Shown here one piece after another: positions 1 through 6,544 of a stretch of 7,579 nucleotides of DNA. The stretch spans positions 1-7,579 of the forward strand of contig CAZSNC010000029.1 of NCBI GenBank assembly GCA_964608405.1. The letters are read 5' to 3'. The notes below the pieces were generated by a model, which was not told the DNA's origin, ran no database searches, and worked only from the letters and a program-made list of their open reading frames with translations. This DNA comes from GWB1-38-13 sp964608405. Its GTDB lineage: Bacteria > Patescibacteriota > Microgenomatia > UBA8517. Position 1 is the first letter of the stretch. Every line of letters begins with the position of its first letter. Both the position numbers and the translations under genes were made by a program.

Positions 1-435
1 TTGCTCAATTTCGCTTTGATTCTTAATCGGTTTGGCAATTTTTTTCAGTTCCAGAACAACTGCCTCAACCGCCTTTTCGATGCCTTTTTTGACGATCATT
101 GGGTTTGCACCAGCGGTAATATTTTTCATTCCGTTTGCGGTAATCGACTGTGCCAAAAGAGTGGCAGTTGTGGTACCATCACCTGCAGCATCATTGGTTT
201 TACTAGCAGCTTCTTTAACCAATTGAGCCCCTATGTTTTCATAAGGATTTTTAAGTTCAATTTCTTTGGCGACAGTTACTCCGTCATGGATGATGCTCGG
301 TGCTCCCCATTTTTTATCCAGTGCGATATTTCTTCCCTTGGGACCCAATGTCGTGACAACCGCTTTTGCAACAATATCAATACCTTTTAATAGGGACTGT
401 CTTGCTTCATCGGAAAATTTAAGTTGTTTAGCCAT
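1..435 (-). CDS. groEL: Chaperonin GroEL (60 kDa), N-terminal part, cut by window edge
   Basis: This is the 5' 145 codons of the ATP-driven folding chaperonin, which acts in the cytoplasm as a double heptameric ring with GroES as lid. Reading the minus strand from the ATG at 435-433 gives MAKQLKFSDEARQSLLKGID. It continues with the equatorial ATP-binding signatures TLGPKGRN (about residues 29-36), DGVTVAKEI (51-59) and NDAAGDGTTTAT (81-92); the Asp of GDGTTT is the conserved ATPase residue. The frame is still open at base 1, so about three quarters of a normal protein of roughly 540 residues lies outside the window. The start is three bases after the groES stop, with no Shine-Dalgarno motif, so translation is probably coupled to groES. 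It should be transcribed from the CIRCE-controlled promoter in front of groES. Family assignment is essentially certain. Confidence 0.98.
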   Translation of the reverse strand, partial: MAKQLKFSDEARQSLLKGIDIVAKAVVTTLGPKGRNIALDKKWGAPSIIHDGVTVAKEIELKNPYENIGAQLVKEAASKTNDAAGDGTTTATLLAQSITANGMKNITAGANPMIVKKGIEKAVEAVVLELKKIAKPIKNQSEIEQ

Positions 436-438
436 ATA

Positions 439-756
439 TTATTTAGTTATTATTGCCAATATATCATCAAACTTAGCGAATAGATATTCGGTTCCATCAA
501 GTTTTACTTCATTTCCACCCCATTTTTTATAAATAACAGTTTCCCCCACCTCTACAGGCGACTTCCTTTTCGTTCCATTTTCCAATATTTCATCATCACC
601 CACACAAAGAACTCTTCCTTTTTGCGGTTTTTCCGAAACTGAATCCGGAAGATATATCCCTGAAGATGTTACATCCTGTGCTTCTATTGGGATAATTACA
701 ACGTATCCTGGAGCGGGTCTGAGATTTAATTTGTCTTTTTGTTTTTTGGTCTTCAT
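439..756 (-). CDS. groES: Co-chaperonin GroES (10 kDa)
   Basis: This 105-residue protein is the heptameric lid of the GroEL chamber. The GroES fold is recognisable from LRPAPGYVVIIP (about 12-23), the mobile loop SSGIYLPDS (31-39) with IYL in place of the usual hydrophobic IVL tripeptide that docks on GroEL, the turn EKPQKGRVLCVG (42-53), and the C-terminal block VGETVIYKKWGG...YLFAKFDDILAII. It is slightly longer than the usual 95-97 residues because of a lysine-rich N-terminal extension (MKTKKQKDK). No other ATG would remove the extension. No Shine-Dalgarno motif precedes the ATG; instead the 13 bases between it and the CIRCE element contain a perfect 12-bp palindrome. It is first in a two-gene operon with groEL three bases downstream. 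Confidence 0.98.
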   Translation of the reverse strand: MKTKKQKDKLNLRPAPGYVVIIPIEAQDVTSSGIYLPDSVSEKPQKGRVLCVGDDEILENGTKRKSPVEVGETVIYKKWGGNEVKLDGTEYLFAKFDDILAIITK

Positions 757-757
757 G

Positions 758-769
758 TTAACGCGTTAA
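758..769. repeat. Perfect 12-bp palindrome between CIRCE and groES start
   Basis: The sequence TTAACGCGTTAA is its own reverse complement. It fills almost all of the space between the groES ATG (754-756) and the CIRCE arm that begins at 770. It sits where a ribosome binding site would be expected. It could be a second operator, an mRNA hairpin that modulates groES translation, or chance. The sequence alone does not decide. Confidence 0.5.
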
Positions 770-796
770 TTAGCATTCTTTATCCGTGAGTGCTAT
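770..796 (-). promoter_or_regulatory. CIRCE operator (HrcA binding site) of groES-groEL
   Basis: On the plus strand the site reads TTAGCATTC, nine bases (779-787), then GAGTGCTAT. The consensus is TTAGCACTC-N9-GAGTGCTAA. Arm and spacer lengths are exact, and there is one departure from consensus in each arm. The operator abuts the -10 box of the groES promoter and covers the predicted transcription start, which is the standard position for HrcA repression of class I heat-shock genes. An hrcA gene is therefore expected elsewhere in this genome. Confidence 0.95.
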
Positions 797-824
797 TTTA
801 TTAAAGATGGGAAACTTTTGTCAA
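795..824 (-). promoter_or_regulatory. Sigma70-type promoter of groES-groEL
   Basis: On the minus strand a perfect -35 hexamer TTGACA (plus-strand 819-824) is followed by an 18-bp spacer and a -10 hexamer TAAAAT (plus-strand 795-800, five of six consensus bases). The start of transcription would fall near 788, inside the CIRCE element, giving a leader of about 30 bases before the groES ATG. The -35 box lies about 20 bases downstream of the stop codon of the solute-binding protein gene on the same strand. No terminator hairpin is visible between them, so read-through from that gene is possible. Confidence 0.85.
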
Positions 825-844
825 GGGTTAAATCCTATTTGCTC

Positions 845-2362
845 TTAATCGGAGACGTTATACGTAACGAGACCTTTTCTTAATTCTTGAATAAGGGCTT
901 TAAAAAATGCGTCGGGTTTTGCTCCTCTTCCCGCAGATGCGGAATCGACCACTTTCTTGTACGCAGAATTGACAACTGAGTTTATTCCGGAAGTTCCATC
1001 GTATGTTTTATCCGCCAAATACCAAGATAGCGCAAACGGAGCCTGTGCAACAACAGACCCCAACACTCTGTCGTTAATTAGTTTATCTCTCATACTAATC
1101 CTCGGGTAGATCATTGGTTGAATACCAAGTTCCACTGATCTGTCGTGCATTTTAATAAGCGAGTCTTCTTGGCTTAGATATTTCAAAAAATTCCAGGCAA
1201 GTGGTTTATTTGACGAATTTTTCCAAACCGACTGTACCCAATATGTTGCATATGATACCTCAGGTTCGTTCGGATCATCTTTCCTCACTTGTGGAGGAAT
1301 AACTGTTTTGAATTTAAGTGAGGGATTTAACTTTCTAATTTCCGAGGCTGCTTTTGCCGGCCCGAAAAACATCGCCACTTTCCCTTCGGCAAATGCAGTT
1401 GTCGAATTAGGAAGAGTGTTGTTCCATAACTTGTGAGTACGGAAAAATTCACCATATGTAACAATGGCTTCATAGGCATTATCCCCATTTGGCGAATAAA
1501 GATCAGATTTGTTTTGTAACATTAGAAGTGCAACTATTTCAGGCCAGTAGTCAACGTTATCAGTAAGTCCTACGGAAGCACCCGACTGTAAAATAATATT
1601 TTTATCCCCCCTTGTTGTAAGTGACGATGCGACGGCACTAAATTCATCCCACGTGGTAGGAACCGTCTTGCCGGAATATGAAAAGATTTCCTCGTTAATA
1701 AATAACGTTAATGAGTCATATTCGAGAGGTATTCCAACAATTCCACCGGTTGTTGACATATTTCTGACAATTACCGGGTAAAAATCCTTCGTATAATCAC
1801 TTTTTGGGTAAATCGTCTCGGGAACGGAGTCTATTTGCTCCGTAAACATCGGCACCCAACTATTGTGAATCGAGAAAATATCTGGCCCGCTACCATTTTT
1901 TAGACTATTTGCCAACCTTTCCCGATAGTCGGTTTCCGATTGCATAACTAATTTAATTTTTGTATTTGGATTGTCTTTGACATAATCATCAACCATACCG
2001 CGTAAAACTGTTTCATCTAAACCGAGCACCCACCATACAACTTCACCTTTATTTACCTGAGCCACTCTTCCAAACGGTTTAAATTTCAAATAAATAAATA
2101 TTGCCGGGATAACAATAATCAGCAAAGACATTAATACCACAAAAAGCCTTGAAGCTTTCTTAAGATTAAAATTTGCCTTTTGTTGATAATGAAACTCTTC
2201 TACGCCCGGATTTGATGCTTGGGGGGGCACATTTTGGGGTTGCGAACTTACTACTGGTATAACAACAGTCGTGTTTCCGGTTGGCAAGCCCGTCCTCGCA
2301 TGTGGAGTGGTGTTTTGTGCTTCTTTGTTAGTTGGATTACTTGCATTTGGTAAATCGCTCAT
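845..2362 (-). CDS. Membrane-anchored extracellular solute-binding protein (ABC sugar-binding type, family 1)
   Basis: The 505-residue protein resembles the periplasmic binding component of carbohydrate ABC importers. Residues 1-70 are a hydrophilic tail rich in Pro, Asn, Gln and Thr that looks disordered. Residues about 73-93 (LFVVLMSLLIIVIPAIFIYL) form one transmembrane helix with no signal-peptidase or lipobox site. Residues about 105-505 are the binding fold, with family-typical stretches such as PDIFSIHNSW, GIPLEYDSLTLFINEEIF, VPTTWDEF, AFAEGKVAMFFGP and AWNFLKYLSQ. The fold would face outward, tethered by the helix. No permease or ATPase gene is adjacent, and its neighbours are groES-groEL and a divergent vanW-family gene, so its ligand and transporter cannot be told. 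It could instead be a surface binding or scavenging protein. The ATG start has no clear Shine-Dalgarno motif. A C7 run (coding strand) interrupts the N-terminal tail region. Confidence 0.88.
   Translation of the reverse strand: MSDLPNASNPTNKEAQNTTPHARTGLPTGNTTVVIPVVSSQPQNVPPQASNPGVEEFHYQQKANFNLKKASRLFVVLMSLLIIVIPAIFIYLKFKPFGRVAQVNKGEVVWWVLGLDETVLRGMVDDYVKDNPNTKIKLVMQSETDYRERLANSLKNGSGPDIFSIHNSWVPMFTEQIDSVPETIYPKSDYTKDFYPVIVRNMSTTGGIVGIPLEYDSLTLFINEEIFSYSGKTVPTTWDEFSAVASSLTTRGDKNIILQSGASVGLTDNVDYWPEIVALLMLQNKSDLYSPNGDNAYEAIVTYGEFFRTHKLWNNTLPNSTTAFAEGKVAMFFGPAKAASEIRKLNPSLKFKTVIPPQVRKDDPNEPEVSYATYWVQSVWKNSSNKPLAWNFLKYLSQEDSLIKMHDRSVELGIQPMIYPRISMRDKLINDRVLGSVVAQAPFALSWYLADKTYDGTSGINSVVNSAYKKVVDSASAGRGAKPDAFFKALIQELRKGLVTYNVSD
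2221..2227. repeat. G7/C7 homopolymer in the solute-binding protein gene
   Basis: Seven consecutive G on the plus strand are seven C in the coding strand, read as Pro-Pro at about residues 46-47, upstream of the transmembrane helix. A run of this length stands out in AT-rich DNA, and slippage would abolish the membrane-anchored product. It could be a contingency locus, but the run is short for one. Confidence 0.6.
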
Positions 2363-2557
2363 ATATCGTTAGTGCAAACAGTCTAATCTTAACATAATTT
2401 TAATCCGCTACTCTATATATAATTAAATATAATTGATAATGTAAATACTTTATATAATTGTACTGAAACAATATGAATATATGTTATTGGGGAAAATATC
2501 TATTACTTGTACCAGATGCTAACGATATTTCTAAATTATATGAAGGAAAATATTACA
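2363..2557. promoter_or_regulatory. Divergent AT-rich intergenic region with several TATAAT boxes
   Basis: This gap separates the minus-strand solute-binding gene from the plus-strand vanW-family gene. On the plus strand exact TATAAT hexamers occur at 2418-2423, 2428-2433 and 2453-2458. A TTGATA at 2433-2438 precedes the last one, but with only 14 bp spacing, so no -35/-10 pair is convincing. No clear promoter could be fixed for the minus-strand gene either, although TAAAAT- and TAAGAT-like boxes occur. The region probably holds both promoters. No RNA gene or small ORF is evident. Confidence 0.45.
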
Positions 2558-4327
2558 ATGACCAAACCTAAAGCTAATAATATTGTAAAGACGGTAAACA
2601 GATATAAGCTGCTGAGAATGTATCTTATACTACCCCTTTTTTTGGTGATGTCGGTTATTATTGCCGCGGAGACCGCCATACGCCTTTACTACAAAGAAAG
2701 AATCTCAAACGGTGTATTTTTAAACAATACAAATGTTTCGGGATTAACCAAAGATGAATTTAATAATGTTTTGGATAACAGTGAAAAAGGATTTGACAAG
2801 TTAACACTTAAAATAAACGGTTTTGAATATCAGATGTTGTTGTCCGATATTGGTTATTCAATAGACGGCGAATCAAGTTGGAATGAAACCTACAAACTTA
2901 AGAAAAACTACACTGACACACCTTATTTATTATCTCTTTTTTTATTTTTTCAAAGAGTCAGTGCACTAAAAAATATTTCGTATAACCAGCAAGATCTCGC
3001 GTCAGAATTAGAAAAAATTACATCCGTTTATTCAAATAGCCCGATTTTTGAGACAATATCGCTGTCAAAAGACGGGGTTGTGGTTTCACCTGGTAAAGAC
3101 GGCGCTACAATTGACAGCGAACTCTTGAAAAATGACGTTATTGATGCGATCTATTCTCAGAAATCGGTAACCAACATTAATCTAAAACAGGTGTCTGCTG
3201 CCATTCCGCCAACACAAAAAGACACTCTTGTTAAGAAAGCTTACGCTTTAGTCGGTAAAAAAATGATTATTGCACTCGACAAGGATCTATTTGAGATTGA
3301 CGATAAGACACTAATATCAACACTTAACGACAGAGTTGAAAACAACTTCGAAAATATTAATAAACTTGTTGACGATGTTGCCACAGCCTTTGACAGAGAT
3401 GCGAAAAATTCGACCTTTATTTTTGAAGAAGGCAGGGTCTTAGAGTTTGTGCCCTCTGAAGACGGGATTTTAACTGATAGAAATTTACTAAAAAGTGAGA
3501 TCTCTCAGAAAATAACCGAGTTGGCAAACTCTGAAAATGACGATGCAACGATTCAGCTTCCACATAAAAAGACCGTCCCCGAAATAACAACAGCAAGTAT
3601 CAACAACCTTGGAATAAAGGAGAAAATCGGTACGGGACACTCGACGTTTAGGGGCTCGATAACGTCAAGAATTCATAATATAAAACTTGCTTCTTCAAAA
3701 TTTAACGGTGTATTAATTGCCCCCGGAGAGACTCTCTCGTTTAATAAAACTCTGGGGGATGTTTCAAAGGTTACGGGATACCAACAGGCATATATTATTA
3801 AAGATGGACAGACCGTTCTTGGCGACGGAGGTGGCGTTTGCCAGGTTTCGACAACTTTCTTTAGGGCTGCGCTTAATGCAGGGCTCCCAATAACTGAAAG
3901 AAGAGGTCATTCATACAGAGTGTCTTACTATGAACAGGGATTTTCTCCCGGACTTGACGCGACCGTTTTTGACCCCACAACCGATTTAAAAATTAAAAAC
4001 GACACACAAAACTACATTTTAGTCCAGACAATTTTTAACGAAAAAGAATACAAACTTACATTTAATCTTTACGGAACCGGTGACGGACGAATCTCCGTTG
4101 TCGGAAAACCTATTATCAAAGAGGTATCCCCCCCACCGGAAGATTTGTATATCGACGACCCGACGTTAAAAAATGGTGTTGTAAAACAGATTGATTATAA
4201 AGCGTGGGGCGCCAAAGTATATTTTAATTACAGGGTTGAAAAAGACGGTGCGGTTTTATTTGAAAAGATATTCTATTCCAACTATCAGCCATGGCAGGCA
4301 AAATTCCTTCGCGGCACTGCCCCTTAA
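2558..4327 (+). CDS. VanW-family cell-surface protein with PG_binding_4-type repeats
   Basis: The chosen start gives 589 residues. Residues about 21-43 form one membrane helix after a short basic tail, so the bulk is extracytoplasmic. Residues about 50-340 look like two PG_binding_4-like modules, each with an alternating strand/helix pattern. Residues about 353-508 are the VanW domain, with SRIHNIKLASSKFNGVLIAP, PGETLSFN, GDGGGVCQVSTT (about 422-433, conserved Cys at 428), an ERRGHS histidine near 451, and LDATVFDP. The last 70 residues resemble the G5-like tail often found after VanW. VanW was named from vanB-type vancomycin resistance clusters, but its biochemical role is unsettled. Nothing here indicates resistance; an envelope role is the sensible inference. 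The ATG at 2558 is preferred because GAAGGA at 2542-2547 lies upstream and the tail is short. A TTG at 2507 or an ATG at 2516 would extend it in frame by up to 17 residues. Confidence 0.9.
   Translation: MTKPKANNIVKTVNRYKLLRMYLILPLFLVMSVIIAAETAIRLYYKERISNGVFLNNTNVSGLTKDEFNNVLDNSEKGFDKLTLKINGFEYQMLLSDIGYSIDGESSWNETYKLKKNYTDTPYLLSLFLFFQRVSALKNISYNQQDLASELEKITSVYSNSPIFETISLSKDGVVVSPGKDGATIDSELLKNDVIDAIYSQKSVTNINLKQVSAAIPPTQKDTLVKKAYALVGKKMIIALDKDLFEIDDKTLISTLNDRVENNFENINKLVDDVATAFDRDAKNSTFIFEEGRVLEFVPSEDGILTDRNLLKSEISQKITELANSENDDATIQLPHKKTVPEITTASINNLGIKEKIGTGHSTFRGSITSRIHNIKLASSKFNGVLIAPGETLSFNKTLGDVSKVTGYQQAYIIKDGQTVLGDGGGVCQVSTTFFRAALNAGLPITERRGHSYRVSYYEQGFSPGLDATVFDPTTDLKIKNDTQNYILVQTIFNEKEYKLTFNLYGTGDGRISVVGKPIIKEVSPPPEDLYIDDPTLKNGVVKQIDYKAWGAKVYFNYRVEKDGAVLFEKIFYSNYQPWQAKFLRGTAP
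4128..4134. repeat. C7 homopolymer in the VanW-family gene
   Basis: Seven consecutive C lie in the stretch encoding Ser-Pro-Pro-Pro, at the junction between the VanW domain and the C-terminal module. Like the run in the solute-binding gene it sits in a surface-protein gene. A one-base slip would remove only the last module of about 65 residues. Confidence 0.6.
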
Positions 4328-4330
4328 TAA

Positions 4331-4361
4331 TTTAAACAAATTACCTTTAAGGTTATATAAT
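4331..4361 (+). promoter_or_regulatory. Candidate promoter giving a leaderless tsaC-tsaE transcript
   Basis: A perfect TATAAT occurs at 4356-4361, and its 3' end is only six bases from the ATG at 4368. Transcription normally starts about seven bases past the -10 box, which would be at or next to the A of the ATG. A weak -35 (TTTAAA, 4331-4336, four of six) lies 19 bp upstream. Small inverted arms ACCTT and AAGGT (4343-4353) sit between the boxes. The only Shine-Dalgarno-like AAGG (4349-4352) is 15 bases from the ATG, too far to be convincing. Confidence 0.45.
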
Positions 4362-4367
4362 ATCCCC

Positions 4368-5438
4368 ATGAGAATTATTAAAGAAAGTGATATATCAATT
4401 GATGATGTCGTATCGGTATTGCAAAAAGGCGGACTCGTTGTTTTTCCTACAGAAACATTATATGGAATTGGGGCAGATGCGACAAACGCCAATGCAGTTC
4501 AAAAACTTAACCGCTATAAAAAACGTCCGGCTGGTAAACCCTACTCTATTGCTGTTTGTGATATCAGTATGGCACGTGATTATGTAACCCTTAATAAATC
4601 GGCCGTTAATATTTACAATACATTCTTACCGGGACCTATTACAGTAATTTCAAAAGGAAAACATAAAGTTGCTCCCGGAGTTGAATCGGAGGCGGGAACA
4701 CTGGGAATCAGAATTCCAAATTATGATTTTGTTATTAAATTAGTTAAGTCATTCGGAAAACCCATTACTGCAACGTCCGCAAATGCCAGCTATAAGAAAA
4801 GGCCTTATAAAATATCCGACATCTTAGAAAATATTTCAAAAAAACAAATGGCGTTAATTGACTTAATTATTGACGCGGGAGAACTTCCTCATAACGATCC
4901 ATCTACTGTTGTTGACACCACATACGATAATCCTGCGGTTCTAAGACAGGGAAATATCATGCTGACAGATAAAAACGAAATTCTTTCGAGATCTGTACAA
5001 GAGACAGAAAATTGCGCAAAGGAGCTGTGGCAAAAATACGAATATTATTATGGTGAAAGAGCGATTGTGTTTGCGCTTATTGGTGAAATGGGCAGTGGAA
5101 AAACAATATTTACAAAAGGATTAGCCAAAGCAATGGGAATAAAGGAGGTTGTCACCTCCCCCACATACAACCTTATTAACAGTTATTATTATAAAAAAGA
5201 TTTTCCTCATCTCACCCACATAGATGTCTGGAGAATAAAGGACTATGAAGAAGTGGAAGATATTGGTCTACAAAGAGAAATTTCAGACAGATCGGTTATA
5301 GCAATCGAATGGGCAGACAAGGTTTCAAAAAATATCCGAAAATTCAACGAGGAAGCGGTTATTATCTGGGTAAAAATCGAGGCTCCTTTAAAGGGCGGAG
5401 AAAACGACAGGATGATTTCTTGGGGTATAACTAATTAA
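4368..5438 (+). CDS. tsaC-tsaE: Bifunctional TsaC-TsaE fusion: threonylcarbamoyl-AMP synthase and t6A complex ATPase
   Basis: One 356-residue ORF carries two enzymes of the t6A tRNA modification pathway. Residues 1 to about 200 are TsaC/YrdC, which makes threonylcarbamoyl-AMP from threonine, bicarbonate and ATP. Its motifs are VVFPTETLYGIGADA (24-38), KKRPAGKPYSI (51-61), LPGPITVI (87-94), LGIRIPNY (112-119), ITATSANAS (133-141), PSTVVD (178-183) and VLRQGNI (191-197). Residues about 205-356 are TsaE, the ATPase that supports TsaD. Its motifs are Walker A GEMGSGKT (239-246), VTSPTYNLINSY (262-273), HIDVWRI (284-290), DIGLQREI (298-305) and IAIEWADK (311-318). Each half is close to the length of the separate proteins, and the linker is only about 10 residues. 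The ATG at 4368 is where TsaC proteins normally begin; the open frame extends upstream to 4191 but overlaps the previous gene. It lies 40 bp after the VanW-family gene and 41 bp before tsaD. Confidence 0.93.
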   Translation: MRIIKESDISIDDVVSVLQKGGLVVFPTETLYGIGADATNANAVQKLNRYKKRPAGKPYSIAVCDISMARDYVTLNKSAVNIYNTFLPGPITVISKGKHKVAPGVESEAGTLGIRIPNYDFVIKLVKSFGKPITATSANASYKKRPYKISDILENISKKQMALIDLIIDAGELPHNDPSTVVDTTYDNPAVLRQGNIMLTDKNEILSRSVQETENCAKELWQKYEYYYGERAIVFALIGEMGSGKTIFTKGLAKAMGIKEVVTSPTYNLINSYYYKKDFPHLTHIDVWRIKDYEEVEDIGLQREISDRSVIAIEWADKVSKNIRKFNEEAVIIWVKIEAPLKGGENDRMISWGITN

Positions 5439-5479
5439 ACTAAAATATATAACATAATTGTCAATTGTTTTTAAATTTT

Positions 5480-6544
5480 ATGTCTAAAACAAACCTTCAT
5501 ATTATACTTTCCGTTGACACCAGTTGTGACGAAACTTCGGCTGCCGTCACAAAGGGTTTATCAATCCTTTCCAATGTTGTCTGGTCACAATCAAAAATTC
5601 ACTCACAATACGGTGGTGTCGTTCCAAGCACCGCAAAACGTGAACATGAAAGAAAAATTAAATGGGTTGTTGATAAAGCCGTAAACACGGCAGATATTAG
5701 ATATGACAAAATTGATGCGTTTGCCGTCACCGTTGGTCCAGGGTTGGCAATTGCACTGGGCGTAGGAATCAACCACATAAAACAGTTAAGTATAAAATAT
5801 CAAAAACCATTAATTGCAATAAACCATTTAGAAGGACACCTACTGAGTCCACTTGCTAATACAGATGTCGACAAGGTCCGTTATTTATTTCCCACACTTG
5901 GTGTTGTTGTGTCAGGAGGAAATACACAAATTATTTATATGGAAAAAATTGGCAAATATAAAACCATTGCGCAGACAATAGACGATGCTTTGGGAGAGTC
6001 TTTAGATAAATCTGCAAGACTTTTAGGTCTTGGCTATCCCGGGGGGTCCATACTTGAGAAATTTGCACTACTCGGAGATCCAAAAAAATTTATTTTACCC
6101 ATCCCCATGTTGGGACGTGAAAAAGAATTGTCTTTCAGCTACTCCGGTTTAAAGACTTCTTTCTTAAGGCTTTATAACGATCTCCAAACAAAAAATTTGC
6201 TGACAAAACAAACCATATACGACCTTGCTGCTTCTTACCAAAACACCGCTTTTGAACATTTTATTAGAATTCTTCGTTATGTTTTGATTAACCAAAAAAC
6301 CTCGATGGTTAAAAATTTATTTGTTGGAGGAGGTGTTGCGGCAAATGTTCAACTGAGAAGTCAAATTAGGCTGTTGTGTAAAGAGTATTCTATTACCCCC
6401 CTCTTTCCATACAGCAAGAAGCTCTATGGCGACAATGCATCAATGGTTGGCGTTTCAGCATTTTTTAAATATTTAAATAATGATTTTATAAATCCTGAGA
6501 AAATAGATCGATTGCCGAATTTAAAAGTTGACAGTACATTATGA
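5480..6544 (+). CDS. tsaD: tRNA N6-adenosine threonylcarbamoyltransferase TsaD
   Basis: TsaD transfers the threonylcarbamoyl group from TC-AMP to A37 of ANN-decoding tRNAs, working with TsaB and TsaE. The 354-residue product has the whole ASKHA-type signature set: SVDTSCDETSAAV (11-23), YGGVVPSTAKREH (44-56), VTVGPGLAIALGVG (83-96), the metal ligands in NHLEGH (His116 and His120), VSGGNTQ (144-150), TIDDALGESLDKSARLLGL (166-184), LSFSYSGLKTS (217-227), GGGVAAN (283-289) and GDNASMVG (317-324, metal-ligand Asp318). The Asn in SGGNTQ replaces the His of E. coli TsaD (SGGHTQ) and matches archaeal Kae1-like versions. The ATG at 5480 is preferred over an in-frame TTG at 5465, because the conserved N-terminus begins right after it. 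No Shine-Dalgarno motif is visible. It follows tsaC-tsaE by 41 bp and shares ATGA with the next gene. Confidence 0.97.
   Translation: MSKTNLHIILSVDTSCDETSAAVTKGLSILSNVVWSQSKIHSQYGGVVPSTAKREHERKIKWVVDKAVNTADIRYDKIDAFAVTVGPGLAIALGVGINHIKQLSIKYQKPLIAINHLEGHLLSPLANTDVDKVRYLFPTLGVVVSGGNTQIIYMEKIGKYKTIAQTIDDALGESLDKSARLLGLGYPGGSILEKFALLGDPKKFILPIPMLGREKELSFSYSGLKTSFLRLYNDLQTKNLLTKQTIYDLAASYQNTAFEHFIRILRYVLINQKTSMVKNLFVGGGVAANVQLRSQIRLLCKEYSITPLFPYSKKLYGDNASMVGVSAFFKYLNNDFINPEKIDRLPNLKVDSTL

Noticed and set aside
1..532. Plus-strand open frames of 129, 64 and 88 codons
   Set aside because: They lie antisense to groEL and groES, whose protein matches are unmistakable, and their translations are low-complexity with no family resemblance.
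2558..4327. Vancomycin resistance determinant
   Set aside because: VanW-domain proteins are widespread envelope proteins. No vanR/S/Y/H/B/X genes are present, so resistance is not supported.
4191..4367. Upstream 59-codon extension of the TsaC-TsaE frame
   Set aside because: It overlaps the end of the VanW-family gene by 137 bases, and the conserved TsaC beginning starts at the ATG at 4368.
5456..5466. AATTG-T-CAATT palindrome between tsaC-tsaE and tsaD
   Set aside because: Short AT-rich palindromes are common in such DNA. Without conservation or a clear promoter next to it there is no ground for calling an operator.
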